Assembly: GCF_020685205.1 (NCBI RefSeq)
Contig: NZ_JAJERB010000004.1
Span: forward strand, 1-64,000
Direction: 5' to 3'
Length of the DNA: 64,000 nucleotides
DNA from: Hymenobacter translucens
GTDB taxonomy: Bacteria; Bacteroidota; Bacteroidia; Cytophagales; Hymenobacteraceae
Part shown: positions 49,662 through 57,630 of the stretch, piece after piece
Layout of the letters: each line of letters opens with the position of its first letter
Position numbering within the stretch: position 1 is the stretch's first letter
Notes under the pieces: model-generated
Told to the model about the DNA's origin: nothing
Databases searched by the model: none
What the model saw: the letters and a program-made list of their open reading frames with translations, nothing else
Program-made: the position numbers and the translations under genes

Positions 49662-51239
49662 GTGGCTTGTACTTCTTGTTCCTCCGGCGGCGGCTGCTCT
49701 ACCGACAAGGTAGGCGGCTGCGGCTCCAAAGGTGGTTGTAGCTCAGGAGGCTGCAACCGCCTCAATGTATTTGACTGGCTGCAGGACGTTGACCTGCCCA
49801 GTGACTTCAAAGAGTTCGACATTGTTGAAATCCGCTTCAAGGGCGGCCGCAAAGACTTTTTCCGCAACGTCAACCGCATTCCCCTGGTCACCGGCGACGC
49901 CGTCGTGATTGAGGGTGGGGGCAATGGCTGGCACCTGGGCCACGTGTCGCTGAAAGGCGAGCTGGTGCGGCTGCAGATGCGCAAAAAGAAGGTGCCCACC
50001 GACTCCAAGGACATCCGCGACATTCTGCGTGTAGCTACCGAGCAGGACGTGGAGCGCTGGGAGGCCGTGCGCGACCTCGAAACCGGCACCATGTTCCGGG
50101 CCCGCTCCGTGGTGGACGAGCTCAAGCTGAAGATGAAGCTCTCCGATGTAGAGTACCAGGCCGACCGAACCCGCGCCACGTTCTTTTACTCGGCCGAAGA
50201 CCGCGTCGACTTCCGCGACCTCATCAAGCGCCTGGCGGACGAGTTCCGGGTCCGGGTGGAGATGCGGCAGATTTCGCTGCGTCACGAAGCCGGCCGCCTC
50301 GGCGGTATCGGCTCCTGCGGCCGGGAGCTGTGCTGCTCCACCTGGCTTACCGACTTCAAAAGCGTAAGCACCACCGCCGCCCGCTACCAGAACCTGAGCT
50401 TGAATCCGGCCAAGCTTTCGGGGCAGTGCGGCCGCCTGAAGTGCTGCCTCAACTACGAGCTGGACACTTACCTTGACGCGCTGAAGGACATTCCGCAGGT
50501 GCAGCGCCCCCTGCTCACCGAGAAAGGGGAGGCCTTCCTGCAGAAAACCGACATCTTCAAGAAGCGCATGTGGTTTGCCCTGCGCGGCGACAACAACTGG
50601 GTGATGCTGGACACGGCCCGGGTGCGGGAGATTCAGGACATGAACAAGCGCGGAGAAAAGCCCGAAAGCCTGCTGCCCCCGATGCGCGAAGAAGACCGCG
50701 AGCCGGAGGTGTCGGCCATCGTGGAAGGCAACCTCGACCGTCTGGACGACAAAGTAAAGTCGGCCAAGCGCGGCAAGCGCAAGAAAAAGAAGGAGGGGGC
50801 ACCGGCCGAAGAAGGTGCCTCGGCATCGGCGCGGCAGTCGGCACCCCGGACCATTCCGTCGAAAAACACCATTGCCCGCGAAAAGCCCAATGATGTGGCT
50901 CCCGGGGCTGACTCTGAGGCACGCCGCCCGCGTGGTGCGGCTGCCCGGCCGCTGAACCGGCGCAACAACCGCGGCCGGACCGACGGGGCCGCCCCGGACG
51001 GCACCTCGCCGGAAGGCCCGCGTCCGGAGGGTGGCCGCCGGGAGGGTTCCCGTCCGCCCCGCAACCCCGACAGCCGCCCGCCCCGCAGCGCCGCTCCCGG
51101 CAGCGGCGGTGAGCGACCGGCTGCCGAAGGCTCGGGCGAGCGTAGCCCGCGCACCGGCCGCAGCTCCCGTCGGGGTTCCCGTCCGCCCCGGACCGGGGGC
51201 GGCGAAGGCTCTTCCACTCCTGCCCCCAGCGCCTCCTGA
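49662..51239 (+). CDS. PSP1 domain protein (YaaT/RicT-like)
   Basis: A 525-aa protein. Residues 1-35 are a Cys/Gly/Ser-rich cluster with seven cysteines (starting VACTSCSSGGGCS, ending SSGGCN). The PSP1 domain follows (about 40-300), including YQADRTRATFFYSAEDRVDFRDL, RIGMRQ-like strand EMRQISLRHEAGRLGG, and the conserved cysteine block CGRELCCSTWL and SGQCGRLKCCLNYE. From about residue 390 the tail is Arg/Pro/Gly/Ser-rich and disordered. Bacillus YaaT (RicT) works with RicA and RicF in RNA processing and binds iron-sulfur clusters. The start is GTG because homologues begin with the Cys-rich motif and the promoter at 49598 supports it. The gldH gene follows after two bases. Confidence 0.9.
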   Translation: MACTSCSSGGGCSTDKVGGCGSKGGCSSGGCNRLNVFDWLQDVDLPSDFKEFDIVEIRFKGGRKDFFRNVNRIPLVTGDAVVIEGGGNGWHLGHVSLKGELVRLQMRKKKVPTDSKDIRDILRVATEQDVERWEAVRDLETGTMFRARSVVDELKLKMKLSDVEYQADRTRATFFYSAEDRVDFRDLIKRLADEFRVRVEMRQISLRHEAGRLGGIGSCGRELCCSTWLTDFKSVSTTAARYQNLSLNPAKLSGQCGRLKCCLNYELDTYLDALKDIPQVQRPLLTEKGEAFLQKTDIFKKRMWFALRGDNNWVMLDTARVREIQDMNKRGEKPESLLPPMREEDREPEVSAIVEGNLDRLDDKVKSAKRGKRKKKKEGAPAEEGASASARQSAPRTIPSKNTIAREKPNDVAPGADSEARRPRGAAARPLNRRNNRGRTDGAAPDGTSPEGPRPEGGRREGSRPPRNPDSRPPRSAAPGSGGERPAAEGSGERSPRTGRSSRRGSRPPRTGGGEGSSTPAPSAS

Positions 51240-51241
51240 GT

Positions 51242-51730
51242 ATGACCAACGTATTTCGCTTACTGCTGCTGGCTGTGCTGCTTCTGAGCTTGCCGGCCTG
51301 CGACCCGAACGGGGTGTATGAGAAGAATATCGACTTCGATGAGTATACCTGGGGCGTGCAGGTGAAGCCGGCCTTCACGTTCGAGATTCAGGATACCACC
51401 CAGCGCTACGACGTGTACTTCAACGTGCGCAACGCCTCGGCCTACGGCTACTATAACCTGTACCTGAAGCACACCCTTACTGGCCCCGACCAGAAGCCGA
51501 TTTCCCAGCTGCTGCACCATATGCTGCTGATGGATCCCCAGACCGGAGAGCCCCGCGGCGACGGTACCGGTGACATCTTCGACCATTCCTTTCTGGCGTT
51601 GCGCAACCAGCAGTTCCGGCAGGCAGGCACGTACAAAATTGTGCTGGAGCAGTACATGCGGCAGGAGCAGCTGCCTGGCATCATGGCCGTGGGCGTGCGG
51701 GTAACCAAAGTAGCCGCTCCGGCGAAGTAG
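51242..51730 (+). CDS. gldH: Gliding motility lipoprotein GldH
   Basis: A 162-aa lipoprotein with a type II signal (hydrophobic residues 5-18, lipobox LPAC, Cys20) followed by DPNGVYEKNIDFDEYTWG, the typical GldH start. GldH is needed for gliding in Flavobacterium, though its exact function is not clear; it may support assembly of the T9SS/motility machinery at a membrane. The sequence TYKIVLEQYMRQEQLPGIMAVGVRV at the end is well conserved. Gene order PSP1 - gldH with a 2-bp gap is common in Bacteroidota and supports both names. Confidence 0.93.
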   Translation: MTNVFRLLLLAVLLLSLPACDPNGVYEKNIDFDEYTWGVQVKPAFTFEIQDTTQRYDVYFNVRNASAYGYYNLYLKHTLTGPDQKPISQLLHHMLLMDPQTGEPRGDGTGDIFDHSFLALRNQQFRQAGTYKIVLEQYMRQEQLPGIMAVGVRVTKVAAPAK

Positions 51731-51764
51731 TCGGTTCAATCAAATTGTAAAGCCCCCAAATTGG

Positions 51765-51798
51765 AAAGCCCCGCTGGTGTAAACCGGCGGGGCTTTTT
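51765..51798 (+). terminator. Intrinsic terminator after gldH
   Basis: AAAGCCCCGC and GCGGGGCTTT pair as the outer stem around an inner CGG/CCG pair, followed by a T run. Confidence 0.93.
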
Positions 51799-51824
51799 GT
51801 GGGTGGACAGGCCGCCGGAAAAGA

Positions 51825-51860
51825 AAAAATCCTGTTCCGGCTGAGCCAGAACAGGATTTT
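51825..51860 (-). terminator. Intrinsic terminator after the first csp gene
   Basis: AAAATCCTGTTC and GAACAGGATTTT form a 12-bp stem around a loop that is partly paired (CGGCTGAGCCAG). The minus-strand transcript ends in six U. It lies about 40 bp past the csp stop codon, back to back with the gldH terminator. Confidence 0.93.
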
Positions 51861-51898
51861 GCTAGTAACGACAATGACAGTCGTTCAGGACCAGCGGA

Positions 51899-52093
51899 CT
51901 ATTGGGTGATGCGTACATTGACAGCATTCAGGCCCTTTTTGCCCTGCTGTACCTGGAACTCTACGCGGTCATTGTCACGAATAGGCTGCATTAAGCCCGA
52001 AGCGTGCACGAAAACGTCTTCACCACCGCCATCCGGCGTGATGAAACCAAAACCTTTGGTTTCATTGAAAAACTTTACAATACCGGTGCTCAT
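51899..52093 (-). CDS. Cold-shock domain protein (64 aa)
   Basis: A 64-aa single cold-shock domain protein, an RNA chaperone that binds single-stranded RNA and DNA. RNP1 is KGFGFI at residues 13-18 and RNP2 is VFVHASG at 27-33. The sequence starts MSTGIVKFFNETKGFG. Its leader shares an 18-bp element (52114-52131) with the second csp gene, 21 bases upstream of the ATG. It stands alone with its own terminator. Confidence 0.96.
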   Translation of the reverse strand: MSTGIVKFFNETKGFGFITPDGGGEDVFVHASGLMQPIRDNDRVEFQVQQGKKGLNAVNVRITQ

Positions 52094-52113
52094 ACTAAAA
52101 AAAATGGGGTGAT

Positions 52114-52131
52114 GTGAAAGAATGGCGTAAA
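52114..52131 (-). promoter_or_regulatory. 18-bp csp leader element, copy 1
   Basis: GTGAAAGAATGGCGTAAA (plus strand) lies 21-38 bases upstream of the first csp ATG. The same 18 bases occur at 52618-52635, 26-43 bases upstream of the second csp ATG. In RNA sense it reads TTTACGCCATTCTTTCAC, preceded by TACC, so TACCTTTA could serve as the -7 box. Confidence 0.85.
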
Positions 52132-52316
52132 GGTAAGGCTTATTTTGAGTAGGACCGGGAAACCCGGCGTTTCCGCCGCCGGTGCCGGTGGCGGGATTTG
52201 TAAAAAGGGCGCTTACACGCTGGAAAGAGGCTATTTAGGGGGTAGTAAATATTTCAAATAATAATTAATCGGCCTGAATTATCGAGCCAAAGTCCGGTTT
52301 TGCAGCTACTTAGTCG

Positions 52317-52363
52317 GAAAAAGCAAAAAGCCCCGGCCCTACGCAGCACGTAAGACCGGAGCC
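52317..52363 (-). terminator. Intrinsic terminator after the second csp gene
   Basis: On the minus strand CCGGTCTTACG pairs with CGTAGGGCCGG (with three G-U pairs) around TGCTG and is followed by GGGGCTTTTTGCTTTTT. Confidence 0.85.
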
Positions 52364-52400
52364 CATAGTAGCTCGGCAGTAAGTCGCGGTAGGCGGGGAG

Positions 52401-52592
52401 TTAGATGCGCTCCACTTTTACCGCGTTGAGGCCTTTTTTGCCTTCGATGACATCAAAGCTAACCCGGTCGTTTTCCCGGATTTCGTGAATCAGGCCGGTC
52501 TGGTGCACAAAAATCTCCTGGTTGTCATCATCCTGCACGATAAAACCAAAGCCCTTAGCCTCATTGAAAAATTTTACTTTACCCGTTTTCAT
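52401..52592 (-). CDS. Cold-shock domain protein (63 aa)
   Basis: A 63-aa cold-shock protein, similar to the first but diverged (starts MKTGKVKFFNEAKGFGFI; RNP2 IFVHQTG; both end with the segment EGKKGLNAVKVERI or QGKKGLNAVNVRI). It is an RNA chaperone by family. The two genes have the same strand but separate terminators. They are recognisable paralogues, and their leaders share an 18-bp element while the surrounding spacers differ. Confidence 0.96.
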   Translation of the reverse strand: MKTGKVKFFNEAKGFGFIVQDDDNQEIFVHQTGLIHEIRENDRVSFDVIEGKKGLNAVKVERI

Positions 52593-52617
52593 AATTAGGT
52601 ATTGTAGAAGTGTTGTG

Positions 52618-52635
52618 GTGAAAGAATGGCGTAAA
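52618..52635 (-). promoter_or_regulatory. 18-bp csp leader element, copy 2
   Basis: Identical over 18 bases to 52114-52131. In RNA sense it is preceded by TATT, so TATTTTTA could be the -7 box. See copy 1. Confidence 0.85.
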
Positions 52636-52811
52636 AATACAGGTATTTACTATCCGCGTTTCAGCGCCCCGCCGAGAAGGTCTAAAAAAAGTGCGACCCG
52701 GCTGCCCACGGCCTGGCTGCGGCCGGCCTGCTACCTCAACTATCAACCGGGGGGTGCGTAAGTCTCTGGTACTACGCTGTTGCTTTTTCAGCTCACCTTA
52801 CCATCCTGCTT

Positions 52812-53033
52812 ATGTCCACTACTCCCAATCAGCAAGCCCAGCCCGGCCAGGGCGCTTCGTCTGCCCCAAACCAGAACCCGGCCCAGGACGCTGCCGCCAA
52901 AGGCGACGACCAGGCCGTATCGGTTTCCGGCGACGACCTGGTATCCGCCGAAATGAATGCCGGTAACGGCGGCGTAGACGCGGAACAGGGCGCCACCGAA
53001 AACCGGGAAGCCGACCCCAAGAACCTGCACTAA
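52812..53033 (+). CDS. Small disordered acidic protein (73 aa)
   Basis: A 73-aa protein made mainly of Ala, Gln, Asn, Asp, Gly and Pro, with no hydrophobic core: STTPNQQAQPGQGASSAPNQ at the start and ENREADPKNLH at the end. It is predicted to be disordered. It has an ATG, a terminator (53048-53084) 15 bases after its stop, and a Glu/Asp-rich composition typical of real small proteins in this group, but no recognised family. Stress-related roles are known for some similar proteins, but that is not shown here. Confidence 0.6.
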   Translation: MSTTPNQQAQPGQGASSAPNQNPAQDAAAKGDDQAVSVSGDDLVSAEMNAGNGGVDAEQGATENREADPKNLH

Positions 53034-53047
53034 GTCGGGCTTGAAAC

Positions 53048-53084
53048 AAAAAATGCCCCTTCTTAACGGAAGGGGCATTTTTTT
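53048..53084. terminator. Bidirectional terminator between the 73-aa gene and the NmrA-type gene
   Basis: AAATGCCCCTTC pairs with GAAGGGGCATTT except for a small loop, with A before and T after the stem. It sits between two convergent genes. Confidence 0.94.
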
Positions 53085-53099
53085 GCCTGCTACCCGAGC

Positions 53100-53981
53100 C
53101 TAGGCGCTTGGGGTGAATTGCTGTTGATAGTCCTGGGCGAACTGACTGATGGTGCGCGGGGCGCAGCCGCTGAGCCGCTCCACGTCGTCGGTGACGCGGG
53201 CGGCGTAGCCGGCTTTGCAGAGGGCATTGAGTTCGAGCAGGGAGTCGCGCAGCCAGGCCGGAGCCTCCGCCATGCCCTCCCGCGCCGCTTCCTCAGGCAC
53301 ATCCACATACTGAATGGGGCGGCCACTGGCCTCGCTCAGCGCCTGGGCCACCGCCTGCACCGACAGTGCCTCGGGACCAGTTAGCTCATACGCCTGGCCC
53401 TGGTGCTGGGTGATGTCGGCAGTGAGAATGGAGGCGGCCACGGCGGCAATGTCGCGGGCATCGATATAGGATACCTGGCCTTCCCCCAGGGGCAGGTAGA
53501 TGCGGCCCTGCTGGCTGATGGACTCACCGTGATGGTGAACGAAGTTCTGCATGAAGCTGGTGGGGCGCAGCAGGGTGAAGGGAACCCCGCTCTGGGCCAG
53601 ATAGTCTTCTACTTCGCGGTGCCAGCGCCCCAGCTGGATGCCCGGCTCGGCGTCGGCTCCTGAGGCGGAAAGCTTCACGATATGCTGCACGCCGGCCTCC
53701 CGGGCCACGTCGATCAGGCGCTTGCCCTGCTCCACTTGCTCCGGCGAAAAGGGCGTGAGCAAAAAGACCCGCTCTACGCCGGTGAGGGCCACATGCAGGG
53801 AGGCCGGACGGTTGAAGTCCAGCTCGACCAGCTGAATTTCGGGGTAGAGCTGCCGGAGCCGGTCGCCCTTGATGATCGAGTGAACCCCGGCGCGGACCTG
53901 CGCCCCCCGGTTGGTAAGGGCCTTCACGACCTCGGAGCCTACCGTGCCGGTGGCGCCCGTCACGAGAATTGGATGTGCCAT
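53100..53981 (-). CDS. NmrA-like NAD(P)-binding oxidoreductase (QorB-like)
   Basis: A 293-aa cytosolic protein of the NmrA/SDR atypical family. The nucleotide-binding motif is ILVTGATGTVGSEV at residues 5-18, with ELDFNRPASLHVALTGVERVFLLTPF forming the second strand and loop. PTSFMQNFVHH and the C-terminal SVQAVAQALSEASGRPIQYVDVP segment match the QorB/YtfG type of NADPH quinone reductases and their regulatory relatives. Substrate is not determined. It stands alone; no promoter match was found upstream. Confidence 0.9.
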   Translation of the reverse strand: MAHPILVTGATGTVGSEVVKALTNRGAQVRAGVHSIIKGDRLRQLYPEIQLVELDFNRPASLHVALTGVERVFLLTPFSPEQVEQGKRLIDVAREAGVQHIVKLSASGADAEPGIQLGRWHREVEDYLAQSGVPFTLLRPTSFMQNFVHHHGESISQQGRIYLPLGEGQVSYIDARDIAAVAASILTADITQHQGQAYELTGPEALSVQAVAQALSEASGRPIQYVDVPEEAAREGMAEAPAWLRDSLLELNALCKAGYAARVTDDVERLSGCAPRTISQFAQDYQQQFTPSA

Positions 53982-54071
53982 AAAAACAAAGAAAAAACGG
54001 TTCGGAAAGAGGCTAACGGCAAAGCCCCGGGTTGCGGTCAGGCTCTGACGTTTGAATAGTAACCGCCGCGC

Positions 54072-54938
54072 CTACTTTTTGTGCATGGCTTTATACAGCT
54101 TGCCTTTCTCATTGCTGAGCACGAAGTCGGTGTTGTTAAGGAAAACCAACGCCTCGGCCTGTCCGCTGGAAGGCACCGGCAGGCAGCTTTTCCGGCCGTC
54201 GAACAGCTTGCGGCCGGGCTGGAGCTCAATCAGGTACACGTGGCCGTAGCCGAGCAGGGCCACCGTGCGGCCGTCCGGGCTGATGTCGGCCGCCGTAATC
54301 CAGGTATTGATCTGAATGCTGTCGACCAGGGCGGCTACGTGCATGCCGGGCAGGGCCGGCAGCTTGTACTGCTTTACCCACTGGCTCTGGCTGCGGTTTT
54401 TGGTGAACAGGTACAGGCTGTCGTTGTGAAAGAAAAAGGCTTCGCAGTCAAAGTTGCGGTCCTTTTTCTTGGGCGGAAAAGCTTTCTGGTCGGGGTAGCT
54501 GAAGGCAATGGTATCGATGCGGCGGTAGTCGGGGCCGCTGAGGCGGTAGATGGCCAGCTTGCGGCGCTTGTTCTGGTTGTTGCCGAAGTCGCCGATAAAG
54601 AGGTGGCCTTTGTCGTCCTGGGCCAGGTCCTCCCAGTCGATGTTGGTCAGGTTGCCCAGGTCGAGGGTGGAAAGCAGGTCACCCTGCTGGGTTACCTTGT
54701 AAAGGGCGGAGGTGTTGCCCCCGTCGCCGTGGGTCCACAGGTCGCCTTCCTCGTTGGCGATTTCCAGCCCGGAGCTTTCGACCACCTTGCCTTTATGCAG
54801 GTGTCCGATCTGCTTGATGGTGTAGTCCTGACTGATCCGGTCGAAGTTGCCCCGGCCTTCGTCGCTGGCGCAGCCGCACACCACGGACTGCAGAAATATC
54901 AGAATCGGGAACAGCTTGTCGCGGAGCAGAAAGAGCAT
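54072..54938 (-). CDS. Beta-propeller-like lipoprotein, unknown function
   Basis: A 288-aa protein with a lipoprotein-type signal (hydrophobic residues 11-20, candidate lipidated Cys21 or Cys23). Repeated patterns such as GLEIANEEGDLWTHGDGGNTSALYKV, WEDLAQDDKGHLFIGDFGNNQNKRR and ITAADISPDGRTVALLGYGHVYLIEL look like propeller blades. No family name is certain; it resembles proteins of the SdiA-regulated or NHL type. The ATG at 54938 starts the signal; the open frame upstream is not protein-like. Confidence 0.82.
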   Translation of the reverse strand: MLFLLRDKLFPILIFLQSVVCGCASDEGRGNFDRISQDYTIKQIGHLHKGKVVESSGLEIANEEGDLWTHGDGGNTSALYKVTQQGDLLSTLDLGNLTNIDWEDLAQDDKGHLFIGDFGNNQNKRRKLAIYRLSGPDYRRIDTIAFSYPDQKAFPPKKKDRNFDCEAFFFHNDSLYLFTKNRSQSQWVKQYKLPALPGMHVAALVDSIQINTWITAADISPDGRTVALLGYGHVYLIELQPGRKLFDGRKSCLPVPSSGQAEALVFLNNTDFVLSNEKGKLYKAMHKK

Positions 54939-55240
54939 AGGAAAAGAAAAAACGGGGACCTGATTCGGGGGAAGCAAACCAGTCGTGTTACGAAACGTGC
55001 CGGCCGACGGGCATGCGCCAAGCCGGGCAAGGAAGGAAATTCGCTTCAAACAACCGCGCGGCCGGGTCGGGCCATCAGCTGCCGGCCCCGACTGCTTTTT
55101 TCCGGCGTACAACGGCCGGCCAGGGATATCTGCTTATAATATAGGTAGATAATGATTTCAAATAGCTGCTGGCACCTACGGGAAGCCTGGCAAAAAGCGG
55201 TATATTGTGCGAGTTTGCACCTTGTCCGTTCGGTTTGCCT
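54939..55240. other. Divergent intergenic region
   Basis: About 300 bases between the propeller lipoprotein (minus) and PAP2 (plus). The right end is AT-rich and includes TATATTGTG near 55201, close to but not matching TAnnTTTG. No gene or clear repeat was seen. Confidence 0.4.
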
Positions 55241-56068
55241 ATGCGCTTTCTTTACTTCTTTCTGCTTGCTTTAAACCTGGGAACCGGGTCGGCCCTGGCT
55301 CAGAATTCCTCTCAGCCCGAGCTTTCGCCCCCCGTCCAGCCCGCCGATACCACCCGCCCTCAGCCGCTGAGCCAGGTCGGGGTGCCGACCCGGCCCGGCA
55401 TGCTGCTGTTGCGCAAAGCAGCCATGCCCCGGGTGGTCGTGCCGTTGTCGCTGATTGGTCTGGGCCTGATCAGCCGCAATGAAAATGTGTTTGATGAAGC
55501 CAAGGAAGGATTTCAGAAGCAAAGCCAGAGCGTGTTTCGCGGCTTCCGCACCAGCCTCGACGACTATTCCCGCAAGGGGCCCATCGTAGCGGCGTATGCG
55601 CTGCAGGTAGCCGGTGTGAAGGGCGAGCGGGGCGTAGTGCCGTTCAGCATCATCTGGGGACTCTCGCACGCGTTGAACTCCGGCATCGTGTGCAACCTGA
55701 AGAACGTGGTGGCCGAAGCCCGCCCCGACAACCCAACTGACCTAAGCTCGTTTCCCTCGGCCCATACCGCCGATGCCTTCATGACGGCCACGCTGCTGCA
55801 CGAGCAATACTACAAAACCAACCCCTGGATCAGCGTAGGCGGCTACTCGATGGCGGCAGCAACCGGGGCTATGCGCATCATGAACAACCGGCACTGGGTT
55901 ACCGACGTGCTGGCCGGCGCCAGCATTGGCTTTCTGTCGGCGGAGGCGGTATGGCACCTCTACCCGGCTGCCGCCCGCCTGCTGCCAACCAAGCTGGGTC
56001 AGAAGCTGCTGCTGGTGCCTACCTACGCCCCGGGCGGTACGATGGGCTTCACGATGGTAGTGCGCTAG
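55241..56068 (+). CDS. Exported PAP2-family phosphatase
   Basis: A 275-aa protein with a signal peptide (about residues 1-20, ending ALAQ) and a PAP2 (acid phosphatase) domain. All three active-site motifs are present: KNVVAEARP (K-x6-RP), FPSAHT (PSxH), and RIMNNRHWVTD (R-x5-H-x3-D). PAP2 enzymes remove phosphate from lipid phosphates such as undecaprenyl pyrophosphate or phosphatidic acid. An N-terminal Pro/Gln-rich linker precedes the domain. It is a single-gene unit followed by a strong terminator. Confidence 0.93.
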   Translation: MRFLYFFLLALNLGTGSALAQNSSQPELSPPVQPADTTRPQPLSQVGVPTRPGMLLLRKAAMPRVVVPLSLIGLGLISRNENVFDEAKEGFQKQSQSVFRGFRTSLDDYSRKGPIVAAYALQVAGVKGERGVVPFSIIWGLSHALNSGIVCNLKNVVAEARPDNPTDLSSFPSAHTADAFMTATLLHEQYYKTNPWISVGGYSMAAATGAMRIMNNRHWVTDVLAGASIGFLSAEAVWHLYPAAARLLPTKLGQKLLLVPTYAPGGTMGFTMVVR

Positions 56069-56169
56069 AAACGAAGCGCGCTTGTAAGGTCGTGTGCCGA
56101 TGGGCCGGCAGAGCCGGTAGCCCGGGCCTGCGCAGCCATTCGCTCGGAGCAATCAGCGCAGCATAAAAC

Positions 56170-56209
56170 AAAAGAAGCCCCGGCGTATGCGTGCGTCGGG
56201 GCTTCTTTT
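56170..56209. terminator. Bidirectional terminator between PAP2 and the HhH gene
   Basis: AAAAGAAGCCCCG and CGGGGCTTCTTTT form a 13-bp stem with an inner loop near GCGTATGCGTG. A and T runs flank it. Confidence 0.92.
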
Positions 56210-56278
56210 CTTTATCCGGCCCAACTACGCACGGTCGGCTTCGTCCTGCGCCTTTGTCGTGGCAATTGGCATCGTGGA

Positions 56279-57286
56279 TTACGGCTTCAGATAAGGGCGG
56301 AGCTTTTCCAGGTTGGCGGGATCGAGGATGCGGATCTGCCTGAGGTCGTCGGGGGAACGGAAGGGGCCGTGCTGCTGGCGGAAGGCTACCAGCACCCGGG
56401 CCAGGCGCGGGCCTACGTAAGGATGTACCCGGAGCTCTTCAAATGAGGCGTTGTTGACGTCGAGCGGGGCAGCGCTGAAGGAGGGTGCTACAAACGTGTA
56501 CTTGCGCAGGCTGTCGATGAGGTCGGGGGCCAGGCCGTAAATTTCCCCCACCTGTTCTTCGCTGACGAAGCCGCCCAGGCGCGTCCGGTACTGCACCACC
56601 CGTTTCGACAAGCCCCGACCAATGCCCCGGATCTGCATCAGCTGGGTGGTGTCGGCCGTGTTCAGGTCGAAGGCCGTCAGGTGGGTGGGCTTGCGCGGAA
56701 ACCGATCCGGGAACCTGGAGGCGAACGGCTGGCCCCCGGGCCGGGGGCCATTGGTCGGGTAGCGGCGCGTGAGCGTTTCCCGGGGCGGCAGCTGGTCGGG
56801 CAGCTGCATGTAGGGCGCCAGCCGGGCATAGGTGGAATCGGCCAGCCCATAAGTGCGTTTGATCTGCTCTTTGGCCTTGAAGCCGCCGATGACGTCGCGG
56901 AAGCGCACCAGCCGCTTGGCCAGGTAAGCCGGCAGACCCCGGGCTTCCCAGTCGGTGGGCGTCAGCGTGTTCGGATTGAACGGGGCCAGCACCACCTGGG
57001 GCACCGGGGTCCGGCGCGGGTAGCGGCTGGGGTAGCGGGCCGGAAACCGCCGGGGCTGACGCTGAGCAGCCAGCTGGGCGGCCAGCTGGTTGAGGTGTCG
57101 GGCATCGGCAGCTGGCATGTATGTAGGCAGCGCCGGCTCCAGCAGCCAGGGCAGGCCCACCAAAACCAGCATGAGCACGAGCAGGGCAAGCAGCCCCGAG
57201 GTTTCGCGGCGGGAAAAGCCGAAGTGGCGGCGAATAATACGGCGCAGGGCCGTCAGCACCGACAGCCGGGGAGTAACAGGTAGCAC
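56279..57286 (-). CDS. Helix-hairpin-helix (ComEA-like) membrane-anchored protein
   Basis: A 335-aa protein with a basic N-terminus (RRIIRRHFGFSRRE), one transmembrane helix (LLALLVLMLVLVGLPWLL, about residues 33-50), a basic Pro/Arg-rich linker, and three helix-hairpin-helix-type repeats of the ComEA kind. The clearest is FDLNTADTTQLMQIRGIGRGLSKRVVQYRTRLGGF; the last is LDVNNASFEELRVHPYVGPRLARVLVAFR. ComEA binds DNA during uptake. The start is uncertain: GTG at 57286 is given; the open frame extends 86 codons further, but that part has no protein-like features. No exact promoter was found. Confidence 0.85.
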   Translation of the reverse strand: MLPVTPRLSVLTALRRIIRRHFGFSRRETSGLLALLVLMLVLVGLPWLLEPALPTYMPAADARHLNQLAAQLAAQRQPRRFPARYPSRYPRRTPVPQVVLAPFNPNTLTPTDWEARGLPAYLAKRLVRFRDVIGGFKAKEQIKRTYGLADSTYARLAPYMQLPDQLPPRETLTRRYPTNGPRPGGQPFASRFPDRFPRKPTHLTAFDLNTADTTQLMQIRGIGRGLSKRVVQYRTRLGGFVSEEQVGEIYGLAPDLIDSLRKYTFVAPSFSAAPLDVNNASFEELRVHPYVGPRLARVLVAFRQQHGPFRSPDDLRQIRILDPANLEKLRPYLKP

Positions 57287-57630
57287 GGGAATAGCGGTAA
57301 GGGTATCGGCACTAGAAATAAGCAGGAGTAATATAGCCAAAGCCACGTATTGCGCGCAAAAATTTATTTGCGGGTGCGCGGCGGGTTCGGCGCCCAGTAG
57401 CGGGGCCTCGTTTTGGCAGCCGCTGCCTTCCGTAAGCCACTGCCCCTGAACCGGGGCCCGGCGTTGCCTGCGGATGCCCGGGCCGATAAAATCGCCGGGC
57501 TGACAGCGGGGGAGAAGCCAGGGAGCCGGCCCGGTGGAGCGCAATCAGCCGGAATGGGCGGGCCGGATTGCCGAAATGGCGGCGCAGCCGTATTATTACA
57601 GTTCCTTCCTCCGTTTCATCCACCCGCGTC
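57287..57630. other. Divergent intergenic region
   Basis: About 340 bases between the HhH gene and dinB-like gene. High GC in the middle, AT-rich near 57340. The open frames here look like out-of-frame coding. No exact -7 box was seen for either gene. Confidence 0.4.

Larger units (their letters stand above)
52094..52400. other. Region between the two csp genes
   Basis: About 300 bases. The left part holds the first csp leader with the 18-bp shared element (52114-52131). The middle has no visible gene and is AT-rich near 52240-52280. The right part holds the terminator of the second csp gene (52317-52363). Confidence 0.6.
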
